Assembly: GCF_003967515.1 (NCBI RefSeq)
Contig: NZ_BIFQ01000001.1
Span: forward strand, 4,898,001-4,962,000
Source of the DNA: Dictyobacter aurantiacus
Lineage (GTDB): Bacteria > Chloroflexota > Ktedonobacteria > Ktedonobacterales > Ktedonobacteraceae
Reading direction: 5' to 3'
DNA length: 64,000 bases
The position numbers and the translations under genes are program-made. The notes under the pieces were generated by a model that worked only from the letters and a program-made list of their open reading frames with translations, did no database searches and was not told the origin of the DNA. Shown piece after piece: positions 34,996 through 42,771 of the stretch (position 1 is the stretch's first letter; each line of letters starts with the position of its first letter).

Positions 34996-36702
34996 ATGTT
35001 GTGGTTTGGTAATGATGGGTGGCCGGTGCCGCCGGTGGTGTTGTTGATCTGCCTGGGGGGGGAGGTGCTGTATCTGCGCGGCTGGTTGGTGGTGGCCCGG
35101 CGCGAGGAGGCGCGGGGATATGGCTGGCTGTGGCGCGGGTTCTGCTTTGTGGGCGCCTTGCTGGCGTTTCTGCTGGCGGCCAGCGGCTTTATCGATGAGC
35201 TGTCTGAACGGCTGTTCTGGGTACATATGGTGCAGCATCTGCTGTTGCTGATGGTGATGGCGCCGTTGCTGGTGGCGGCGGCTCCACTGCTGGCGATGTG
35301 GTGGGGTCTGCCTCGCCGGGCGAGGACATGGCTGGGGGCGCTGTTCTCCGGTCGCTGCGGGCGCTTCTGCGCACGCCTGGGACACTGGCTACGCAGGCCC
35401 ACGGCGTCGTGTGGACTGCTGCTGGTCGGCATCTGGATCTGGCATTGGCCGCCGCTTTATGACCTGGCGCTGTCGAAGGATCTTATTCATGATTGGGGTG
35501 AGCACCTGAGCTTTAACGCCGTCAGCTTCGTGTTCTGGTCGCAGGTGATCCCCTCGCCTCCACTGCGCGTGCGCGCGAGCTCGTTGGGGCAACTGGGATG
35601 CATCGGGTTCGCCATCGCGCAGAACCTTGTGCTGGCCGTGCTGCTCGGCTTTGCCCCCCATCCCATCTACGGAGCCTACGCGCATCGCGTGGCGTGGCCG
35701 GGCGCGCTCTCGCCCCTGCAGGATCAGCAGTTTGGCGCCGGCATCATGTGGACCTTCGGCGACGTGCCCTTTGGCCTGGCCTTCAGCTTTCTCCTGCAGC
35801 GCTGGCTCCTCTTGCACACCAGCGACACTCTACCCATACGTTCGGACCTCGCGCCCCATACGTTCGGACCTCGCGTCCGATTACCCCTCTCGACGCACGA
35901 TCACGCTCCCCCGCATGGTTCGGACCTCGCATCCGATTACGATCACATCCTTGCCCGGAGACGTGGCCCCATTGGTGGAGCAGGCGCGACGGGGGTGCGG
36001 GAAGCCGGGGCGAGCCCGGCACCTATGATTATGGCCGTTGTGTGTGTGGTGGTAATGGTGGTTGGCTTGCTGTGGGGTGGCCGGACCTTGCTGGCGGCGC
36101 CTCCATCGGCGACGAGTACGGCCATCGGCGGCTTCCCTATGGACGGGAAGAGCGCTCCCGATTTTACGCTGCTCAACCAGTTCAATCGATCGGTGACGCT
36201 TTCAGCGCTGCGTGGACACGAGGTGGTGCTGGCCTTTATTGACGCGCGCTGCACCACGCTCTGTCCCCTGACGGCCGAGATTATGTATAACGCGAAGGCT
36301 CGCTTGAAGCCGCAAGAGGCCGGCAAGGTCGTGCTGCTGGCCGTTAACGCCAATCCGAACGTTACCAGCGTTACCGAGGTCCAGGCCTGGTCGAACAGGC
36401 ATGGGATGCTGCATCGGTGGCAGTTTTTGACCGGCAACTCACGGCAACTGCAGGCCATCTACCACCAGTACAACGTCTACGATCAGGTTGGGGCCGATGC
36501 CGAGGTGGCGCACGATCCCACCATATTCATTATCGATGCCGGTGGGCGTTCGCGCCTCTATTACGAGACGCTCTCCTCCAGTCTCACGGCGGACCTGCGT
36601 AGCGAGGAGGATGGCTTGCTGGCCGGCATGCGGCGCTGGCTGCCAGGGATAAGGGGACAAGCCGGGGCGAGCCCGGCACATACGGGAGGTCTTGCATTAT
36701 GA
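34996..36702 (+). CDS. CtaG-SCO fusion: oxidase assembly and copper-delivery protein
   Basis: A 568-residue frame joining two normally separate proteins. Residues 1-275 are CtaG (caa3 oxidase assembly, multiple helices; HMVQHLLLLMVMAPLL, WIWHWPPLYDL, HLSFNAVSFVFWSQV). Residues 345-560 are SCO1/SenC with a membrane helix (VVCVVVMVVGLLW), the copper-binding CTTLC motif and VAHDPTIFIID with its His. The ~65-residue linker is encoded by REP hairpins in frame (35833-35944 and 36000-36028). The C-terminal tail (GQAGASPAH) also comes from a REP copy at 36657-36685. Start ATG 34996 follows GGGGAGG. ATG 36024 could start SCO separately. Confidence 0.8.
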   Translation: MLWFGNDGWPVPPVVLLICLGGEVLYLRGWLVVARREEARGYGWLWRGFCFVGALLAFLLAASGFIDELSERLFWVHMVQHLLLLMVMAPLLVAAAPLLAMWWGLPRRARTWLGALFSGRCGRFCARLGHWLRRPTASCGLLLVGIWIWHWPPLYDLALSKDLIHDWGEHLSFNAVSFVFWSQVIPSPPLRVRASSLGQLGCIGFAIAQNLVLAVLLGFAPHPIYGAYAHRVAWPGALSPLQDQQFGAGIMWTFGDVPFGLAFSFLLQRWLLLHTSDTLPIRSDLAPHTFGPRVRLPLSTHDHAPPHGSDLASDYDHILARRRGPIGGAGATGVREAGASPAPMIMAVVCVVVMVVGLLWGGRTLLAAPPSATSTAIGGFPMDGKSAPDFTLLNQFNRSVTLSALRGHEVVLAFIDARCTTLCPLTAEIMYNAKARLKPQEAGKVVLLAVNANPNVTSVTEVQAWSNRHGMLHRWQFLTGNSRQLQAIYHQYNVYDQVGADAEVAHDPTIFIIDAGGRSRLYYETLSSSLTADLRSEEDGLLAGMRRWLPGIRGQAGASPAHTGGLAL

Positions 36703-37691
36703 AATTACCATACCGAAGATCATGGACAAAGGTTGGGGCGCCCACCGATCTCAGCATCGTTGCCGGGATGCGGGGTGGCGCGTTGGAGGTTGAGGTTGTG
36801 GGGACACGGCGAGCATCGGGTGACAGGGGAACGCTGTTGGCGGCGTATGTCAACCTGATGAAGCCACATGTGACGGTACTGCTGCTGGGTGTGACCCTTG
36901 CGGCGATGGTAATCGCGCGTGGAGGGAGCCTGCCCGCTCTGGGTCTGATCGTGGCGACGCTGCTGGGTGGCGCCCTGGCGGCTGGAAGCGCCAACTGCAT
37001 CAATTGCTATCTCGATCGTGATATTGATCTGCTGATGGGCCGCACGCGGCGCCGCACGCTGCCCTCGGGACGCATCCGGCCGCGCCAGGCGTTGCTGTTT
37101 GGGATCGTGCTGGGCGTGGCTTCCTTTGTGATCCTGACCATCTTTGTCAATCTGCTCAGCGCCCTGCTGGCAGGCTCGGCCATCCTCTTCTATGTGCTCG
37201 TCTATACCATGTGGCTCAAGCGCACGACGCCGCAGAATATTGTGATTGGCGGTGCCGCCGGTGCGGTCCCCGTGCTGGTTGGCTGGGCGGCCGTCACCAA
37301 CAGCCTGTCGCTGACGGCCATCCTCCTCTTCGCCATCATCTTTTTCTGGACCCCACCCCACTTCTGGGCGCTCTCCCTGCTGATCCATAAGGACTACGCG
37401 CGGGCGCGCGTCCCGATGCTGCCCGTCGTCAGGGGACGACGCGAGACGCGCCGGCAGATCGGTCTCTATACGCTGCTGCTGGTGGGCATTACGCTGCTGC
37501 CGTGGCTGCTGCGCGGCCTGGGCAACCTCTATCTCGTAGGCGCCCTGCTGCTGAACGCGATCCTGGTCTACATGGCGCTGCGCCTGCTGCTGGATCGTAC
37601 AAAGCGCCGGGCGCGCACGCTGTTCTGGTACTCAAACTGCTACCTGGCCCTGCTCTTCGCCGCGATGGTGCTCGATCGCGTGCTGCGCTAA
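36699..37691 (+). CDS. ctaB: Protoheme IX farnesyltransferase (heme O synthase)
   Basis: A 330-residue UbiA-family enzyme that adds a farnesyl group to heme B to make heme O for the oxidase. Polyprenyl-diphosphate motifs: NCYLDRDIDLLMGRT near 111-125 (NxxxDxxxD) and HKDYARARVPMLPV near 231-245. Nine membrane helices. Its ATG overlaps the upstream stop by ATGA and has GGAGG 9 bases before it. The first ~50 residues are a poorly conserved extension. No CtaA was seen. Confidence 0.93.
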   Translation: MKLPYRRSWTKVGAPTDLSIVAGMRGGALEVEVVGTRRASGDRGTLLAAYVNLMKPHVTVLLLGVTLAAMVIARGGSLPALGLIVATLLGGALAAGSANCINCYLDRDIDLLMGRTRRRTLPSGRIRPRQALLFGIVLGVASFVILTIFVNLLSALLAGSAILFYVLVYTMWLKRTTPQNIVIGGAAGAVPVLVGWAAVTNSLSLTAILLFAIIFFWTPPHFWALSLLIHKDYARARVPMLPVVRGRRETRRQIGLYTLLLVGITLLPWLLRGLGNLYLVGALLLNAILVYMALRLLLDRTKRRARTLFWYSNCYLALLFAAMVLDRVLR

Positions 37692-37733
37692 AGCAGGACT
37701 ACCTCCATCATGAAGAAAGGAGTGGAACGTTTT

Positions 37734-38402
37734 ATGTCACAACCTGAGAAGGCCACCACCGGTCAGGCCGCGCCCCCCTCGGGATCATTTCTGGCTCGCC
37801 TGCGCCGGCGTGGCGCGCTTCCTATTGTTTTGCTGGTCGGCGGTAACCTCGCGCTGCTCGTGCTGCTGATCATACAACTGCTAACGCCGTTCTCCCCTGC
37901 GCAGCCCGGAACCAGCGGGCGTCCGGTCAGCGACGGCGACTTTGCCAGTCCGCTGCTTGGCAGGTCCGCGCCGGATTTCACCCTGTCGCTGCTTGCCAGC
38001 CACGACGCGTCTGCCGCTGACGCTTCTCAATCCATGCTGCGGCTATCCGATTATAAAGGAAAGCCGATCATCCTCAACTTCTGGTCCTCCTGGTGCACAC
38101 CCTGCAACCAGGAGGCCGCCTTCCTGCAGCGCTCCTGGCCCATGCTCAACGCGCGCGGCATCGCCCTGCTCGGCATCGATGGTCCCGAGAAGCGCGACTC
38201 CGCCCTCGCCTTCCTGAGGCGCTATCACATCACCTATCCCAACGCCCAGGACACCTTCAGCTCGTCGACCACCATCGACTATAACGTCGCCGGGCTGCCC
38301 GCCACCATCTTTATCGACCGCCACGGCACCGTCGTGGCCCATTGGATCGCTCCCCTCGACGCCCACGGCCTCCAATCCGAAATGGCCCGCCTCACCCGCT
38401 AA
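37734..38402 (+). CDS. Membrane-anchored TlpA/ResA-like thioredoxin
   Basis: A 222-residue protein with a membrane helix near residues 30-55 and an exported thioredoxin fold: APDFTLSLL, LNFWSSWCTPCNQEAAF with the CxxC active site near 122-125, and GLPATIFIDRHGTVV with the cis-Pro. TlpA/ResA proteins reduce cysteines of cytochromes or CuA-site proteins, fitting the last position of the oxidase cluster. ATG 37734 has AAAGGAG at 11 bases; ATG 37710 (8 residues longer) has no good site. Confidence 0.85.
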   Translation: MSQPEKATTGQAAPPSGSFLARLRRRGALPIVLLVGGNLALLVLLIIQLLTPFSPAQPGTSGRPVSDGDFASPLLGRSAPDFTLSLLASHDASAADASQSMLRLSDYKGKPIILNFWSSWCTPCNQEAAFLQRSWPMLNARGIALLGIDGPEKRDSALAFLRRYHITYPNAQDTFSSSTTIDYNVAGLPATIFIDRHGTVVAHWIAPLDAHGLQSEMARLTR

Positions 38403-38627
38403 CCTCCCCGAACAAAGCAGGAGATGCAGGAGGGAGGCGAGCCCTCCTGCCGGGGGTGTAGGAGCGTTCCCCATAAGCGTTAACTTAAGCCGCGTGCGAG
38501 CCTTCAGCACCCCCAAGCGGGAGGTGCAGGAGGGCGGCGAGCCCTCCTGCCGGGGGAGTGGGGGTGTCCCCCCACATTTTTCTCTCCCCTCTCTCCCCGC
38601 CGAAGGCGGGGAGACAACCCGAAACAC
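38403..38627. repeat. GC-rich hairpin repeats after the oxidase cluster
   Basis: Two units of the type GGAGGTGCAGGAGGGCG...GCCCTCCTGCCGGGGG, followed by GGGGGTGTCCCCCC and CCCCGCCGAAGGCGGGG. The same modules recur at 55370-55760 and 60375-60800. No gene is seen. Confidence 0.7.
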
Positions 38628-38663
38628 CGAAAAAAACAAACCAGGATGGCATTGCTGCCATCC
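38628..38663 (-). terminator. Rho-independent terminator of the large secreted protein gene
   Basis: On the minus strand GGATGGCA, a 4-base loop and TGCCATCC form an 8-bp stem. CTGG and a T-rich tail (TTTGTTTTTTT) follow, 33 bases after the stop codon. Confidence 0.85.
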
Positions 38664-38696
38664 CGGTCGTGAGTGCCTGAGTCTGTGCTGTAGGTA

Positions 38697-40598
38697 TTAC
38701 TGGACGTTCAACGCGACATCATCAACATAGAAGTTGGTGACGAGCGAAGCGTCTGTGGTGCCCAGGAAGTAGACCTGAACGTTCTGACCCTTGTAGTTCG
38801 ACAGGGCTGATGTTACATCAAAGCTGTACTGTGTCCAACCATGAGTGTTCGCGTTACACTGCTTCTGTGGAGTCGAGATGGTCGTACCGGACGACGTGCG
38901 TAAGCGAGCGTAGAAGTAGTCGTAGCAGGTGCTACCACTCTCGCTGGTGCTGATGTATGTCCAGTAGGTCAGCGTAATCTTGGTAAACGACGATGGGACG
39001 CTGACGGTCTGGTAGATCGAGTCGGTACAAGAGTTGTAGCCGCAGAGGTAGGCGCTATAGCTGCCGCTGTGCGGGTTGCTGCTATCGACGATCTCGTAGC
39101 CGCCCGTCGAGCTTTCCACCCAGGGGCTTGAGCCACTCTCGAAGCCACCATTGGTGATCTTGTTGCTGGTGCCACCGCTGGAACCAACCGAGACGCTTAC
39201 GGACGTGCTGTGGCTGGTGGTACCCTCGGTACCTGTGACGGTTACTGTGTAGGTGCCGGATGCTACAGTTGAGCCAACCGAGACGGTCAGGGTCGCAGAA
39301 CCACCGGCCGTAACGGAGGTTGGGGACAGCGAGGCTGTCGGGCCGGAAGGAGAGACAGAAGCTGTCAGGCTAACGGTGCTGGCGGAACCGCTGGTGACCG
39401 CTGTGCTGATGGTCGAGCTGCCGCTGCTACCAGGATTGATCGACAGGCTGCTTGGATTGGCGCTGATCGAGAAGTCGTTGCCACCGCTGGTGCCACCAAC
39501 GATGCTGTGCGAGATATCGCAGCGGTTGGTGTCATTGGACCAGGTGGACTGCATCGCATAGGTGCCATTGCCCATGGTAACGTTGGCGGAAGCGCCCTGA
39601 CCAGAGCTGATCCATGCGCACTCGTCGGCGTTTTCCTGGCCGCTGGAGGCGGTCCAACCACCGGCGGGATTCTGGTCGGTGATGGTCTCGGCATACTCAT
39701 GGCCTTCAACCATGGTGTAGCCATCATCGGTGCCGTTGGCGTTCACGAAGTTCTGACCGCAACTGGCGCCCTGATCCATCACATATGGCATGTTGGTGAA
39801 GGCGATGTCACCATAGGGAGAAGATACAGCACCGCCGCTCAGTGAGCTGTCACCGTTGTAGTCGTGCCAGGCACAGAAGCCACCGGTCTTGTAGTTGTCC
39901 GGATTGGCGCCCGTTGGCGACAGGATGACATACTGCGCGTAGCGGTTGGATGACGCAGACGTGTTGCCGAAGTGAGCGGCCGCGTTGACCGCCTCGGTGC
40001 CGATCTGGTGACCAGTGGCCGCGCTTGGGGAAGCAGCGGAATTGTCATACCAGACACCGGAGAGCGCGCCATTGGTCGGGTAGCCGACATGCGCTGACGT
40101 GGATGGGCAAGTGCTGGCACCAGTGGCGACACCAGAGCCATCACAATACTGGGTCATAACACCTGACCACAGCTCGTTACCTGTGCCCAGTCCCTTGAAC
40201 AATCTCTGCAGGAGAGGAGCACCACTATCTGGATCACCGGAGAAGGTCAGGTTGCCACCGCTATCGGTGCTCTGTGTACCCCACTGAGTTCCCCAGAAGA
40301 CTAAATATACTTTTTCATGACCACTGGTGACGCCGATGCCATCGATGCCACCACCATAACCAAGCGTGTTGCCGGTAACGGCTGGATGGACCTGGCTATA
40401 CGTCTTCATTTTATTGCTCTGAGCAATAGTAGGGACCGCGCCGTGACGGTAGCTGTGTTGATACGCCGGCGAATAGGGGTTAACGCCAGCCGCATTGTCA
40501 GCGCTTGCGGTTGCCGCAAAGGCCGTCGCCTGCGACATCGCTGTCAACAACAGCATGAATACCGTCAGAGAGAAAAATTGCATCACTCGTTTCCGCAC
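38697..40598 (-). CDS. Secreted multidomain protein with HExxE motif, Ig-like and C-terminal sandwich domain
   Basis: A 633-residue exported protein with a signal peptide (residues 1-30, ending ATAFAATA). The N-terminal ~340 residues contain KVYLVFWGTQWG and a possible metal motif GHEYAETITDQNP followed by NADECAW; such a pattern suggests a metallohydrolase but no family is assigned. Then come a Ser/Thr-rich Ig-like repeat (SVSPSGPTASLSPTSVTAGG) and a C-terminal beta-sandwich (ITNGGFESG, YDYFYARLR) like carbohydrate-binding/MAM-type modules. Start GTG 40598 follows AAAGGAG by 7 bases; the longer frame to 40718 lacks a site. Confidence 0.72.
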   Translation of the reverse strand: MRKRVMQFFSLTVFMLLLTAMSQATAFAATASADNAAGVNPYSPAYQHSYRHGAVPTIAQSNKMKTYSQVHPAVTGNTLGYGGGIDGIGVTSGHEKVYLVFWGTQWGTQSTDSGGNLTFSGDPDSGAPLLQRLFKGLGTGNELWSGVMTQYCDGSGVATGASTCPSTSAHVGYPTNGALSGVWYDNSAASPSAATGHQIGTEAVNAAAHFGNTSASSNRYAQYVILSPTGANPDNYKTGGFCAWHDYNGDSSLSGGAVSSPYGDIAFTNMPYVMDQGASCGQNFVNANGTDDGYTMVEGHEYAETITDQNPAGGWTASSGQENADECAWISSGQGASANVTMGNGTYAMQSTWSNDTNRCDISHSIVGGTSGGNDFSISANPSSLSINPGSSGSSTISTAVTSGSASTVSLTASVSPSGPTASLSPTSVTAGGSATLTVSVGSTVASGTYTVTVTGTEGTTSHSTSVSVSVGSSGGTSNKITNGGFESGSSPWVESSTGGYEIVDSSNPHSGSYSAYLCGYNSCTDSIYQTVSVPSSFTKITLTYWTYISTSESGSTCYDYFYARLRTSSGTTISTPQKQCNANTHGWTQYSFDVTSALSNYKGQNVQVYFLGTTDASLVTNFYVDDVALNVQ

Positions 40599-41153
40599 AA
40601 ATAAACTCCTTTTTTTAAGGCAATAGAAACGTTTCTCTAATGGCGGACATATAAAAAAAATTATAGAAGATGGTTGGCACTCAATTACGTCCATCTTTAC
40701 ATGTAAGTATATAGTCAATGGCTTGGCGGTTACTTCAACTCAAATTACATAATATTTTTAATCAAAGCGTAAGACTACAAAGATTTGGTAACATATTGTA
40801 TAAGATTTTCCACAAGGATGCGGTGATACACAGTGAAGCATGCATATATAGTTGATATCATAGGTTCGAAGCTCATTCGCAATTATTCTATCCTCTGCCT
40901 GCGGGTTCAAAACTCGTCTTCGATTAAAACTCGCCGCTGAATTTCTTCACCCCTTGCAAGAAAAATGCCCGCGTGCGAGCGCTGAATTTCTCCCCCTGGC
41001 TTACATAAGACGGCAAGCAAAAATTTGGTGGTTTATATAATGGTGCAACAGATGCGCATCGCGCATCTGTTGCACCATTATATAAACCACCTTGCGTAGG
41101 TGCGTCCCTTGTGGGCGCTTGCTGCCCGGCACAGATCAAGCAATCGGACGCGG
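40599..41153. other. AT-rich gap with one perfect 31-bp hairpin
   Basis: The first 320 bases are AT-rich and should hold the promoter of the secreted-protein gene. The direct repeat CGCTGAATTTCT occurs at about 40933 and 40980. Arms 41027-41057/41061-41091 form a perfect 31-bp hairpin with a 3-base loop, the longest perfect stem noticed. A REP remnant lies at 41093-41130. No gene is seen. Confidence 0.7.
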
Positions 41154-42467
41154 TTACGGATGCGCTGGCCAGACATGGACGGTGTGGTCGGCGCTGGCCG
41201 AGGCGATATACTGGTTGTCGGGTGACCAGGTGACGGCGTAGACGTAGTCGGTATGCTTGCTGTAGGTGAAGGCGTTGCCGCCGGTGGTGGCGTCCCAGAG
41301 CTGGACGGTCTTGTCGTAGCTGGCGCTGGCGATGCGCTTGCCGTCGGGCGACCAGGCCACGCCGGAGACGCTCCCTTTATGACCGCTGTACATCAGTAGC
41401 TTCTTGCCGGTGGTGGCGTCCCATACATAGGCCATCTGATCATCGCCACCGGAGACGATCTTGCTGCCATCGGGCGACCAGGCCAGGGTATAGACGCGAT
41501 AGCTGTGTCCCTTGAATGTCGTTATCTGCTTGCCGGTGGTGGCGTCCCACACCTGGACCGTGCCGTCGAAGCTGCTGGAGGCCAGTTTCTTGCCATCGGG
41601 CGACCAGGCCACGCCGGTAACGGTATCGCTATGGCCTGTGTAGGTGAAGATGTGCTCACCGGTCATGGCGTCCCACACCTGGACGGTCTTGTCGTAGCTG
41701 GCGCTGGCAATGCGCTTGCCGTCGGGCGACCAGGCGATCGAGACCACGGCGTCTTTATGTCCCTTGTAGTTCGAGATGCGCTGCTTGCCATCGACCTTGA
41801 TCACGTCGATGTCCTGGCTATTGCCGCCGCAGGCGATATATTTGCTGTCGGGTGACCAGACGACCGCGTTCATTACCGAGTAGCCGCTGAAGGTCATCAC
41901 GTTTTTGCCGCTAATGGCATCCCAGACCTGCGCGGAGTCGTCGCCGAGTCCACCAGAGGAGGCGATCTGCTTGCCATCGGGCGACCATTTGACCTGCCAG
42001 ACGACCGAGTTGTGTCCCTTGTAGGTGTATGGCTGAATGTTGAGCGTGGGTGCCGCTGGCGTCGGATGTGAAGATGTGGTGGAGCTGGACGTGCTGCTCT
42101 TTCCGTTCAAGCGTGGCAGCAAAAAGAAGGCTACACCACCGATGACCACGGCCAGCACGACCAGCACGCTGACGATGCCGACCAGCGCATTGCCTCTGCG
42201 GCGCGGTGGTCGATTGAGCGGGCCTGCCATACTACCCGCGGGGGGAACGGGCGGCCCGCCCATCGGATTGGCATAGGGTCCCTGCGGAGCGGCATAGGGA
42301 GGCGGCGGCGTATTGCTGGCATTCCCTCCATACTGGTTCTGGCCCGGCGCGCCACCGGCGACCGGTTGCTGCGCCTCGTAGCGCTGGCCACAATTATGGC
42401 AAAACACCTCTTGCGGCGCCAGACTCGTCCCACAGGTGGGGCAGATGCGGCTGGATACCTGTTGCAT
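41154..42467 (-). CDS. Zinc-ribbon membrane protein with WD40 propeller
   Basis: A 437-residue protein. The N-terminus has a zinc ribbon CPTCG...CHNCG (residues 9-27), then a Pro/Gly/Asn-rich linker. One membrane helix lies near 95-115 (NALVGIVSVLVVLAVVIGGVA). An exported ring of seven WD40 repeats follows, each with VxWSPDGKxIAS and VWDATTGK. Such architecture is usually a scaffold or sensor. Start ATG 42467 follows GAAAGGACGACCC. The repeats are highly alike, suggesting recent blade amplification. It is not linked to a kinase gene here, unlike many WD40 proteins of these bacteria. Confidence 0.85.
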   Translation of the reverse strand: MQQVSSRICPTCGTSLAPQEVFCHNCGQRYEAQQPVAGGAPGQNQYGGNASNTPPPPYAAPQGPYANPMGGPPVPPAGSMAGPLNRPPRRRGNALVGIVSVLVVLAVVIGGVAFFLLPRLNGKSSTSSSTTSSHPTPAAPTLNIQPYTYKGHNSVVWQVKWSPDGKQIASSGGLGDDSAQVWDAISGKNVMTFSGYSVMNAVVWSPDSKYIACGGNSQDIDVIKVDGKQRISNYKGHKDAVVSIAWSPDGKRIASASYDKTVQVWDAMTGEHIFTYTGHSDTVTGVAWSPDGKKLASSSFDGTVQVWDATTGKQITTFKGHSYRVYTLAWSPDGSKIVSGGDDQMAYVWDATTGKKLLMYSGHKGSVSGVAWSPDGKRIASASYDKTVQLWDATTGGNAFTYSKHTDYVYAVTWSPDNQYIASASADHTVHVWPAHP

Positions 42468-42771
42468 CGGGTCGTCCTTTCCTGTCTGATTATGAAGAAT
42501 ACATTGAGTGCGTGATAAAAAATTGGTTTATACGTTAGAAATATCAACCAGCAATGATTCATTCGGCCAGCATCCGCACAACGTCATAATGCAGCAAAAA
42601 GAACGTTTGCGCGTCCATTGGCTTCCCTCTTTAATGTGATGCTTCTAGTATGCCGGTAAACCCGAATATGTTAAAATAGCATCGATGTATCAAACAGGTA
42701 GCAAAGACGTATCACGCCGGGGGTAGCGGAAAAATCCCCTGAATGCGCCCTTTATAGCGGAGGAACGCGCC
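42468..42771. other. Divergent promoter gap without genes
   Basis: A 304-base region between two divergent genes. AT-rich around 42480-42560 and 42640-42690, but I could not fix a promoter and see no repeat or ORF. Confidence 0.4.

Noticed and set aside
40890..40920. tRNA-like GGTTCAAA stretch
   Set aside because: No acceptor, D-arm or anticodon pairing could be built around it.
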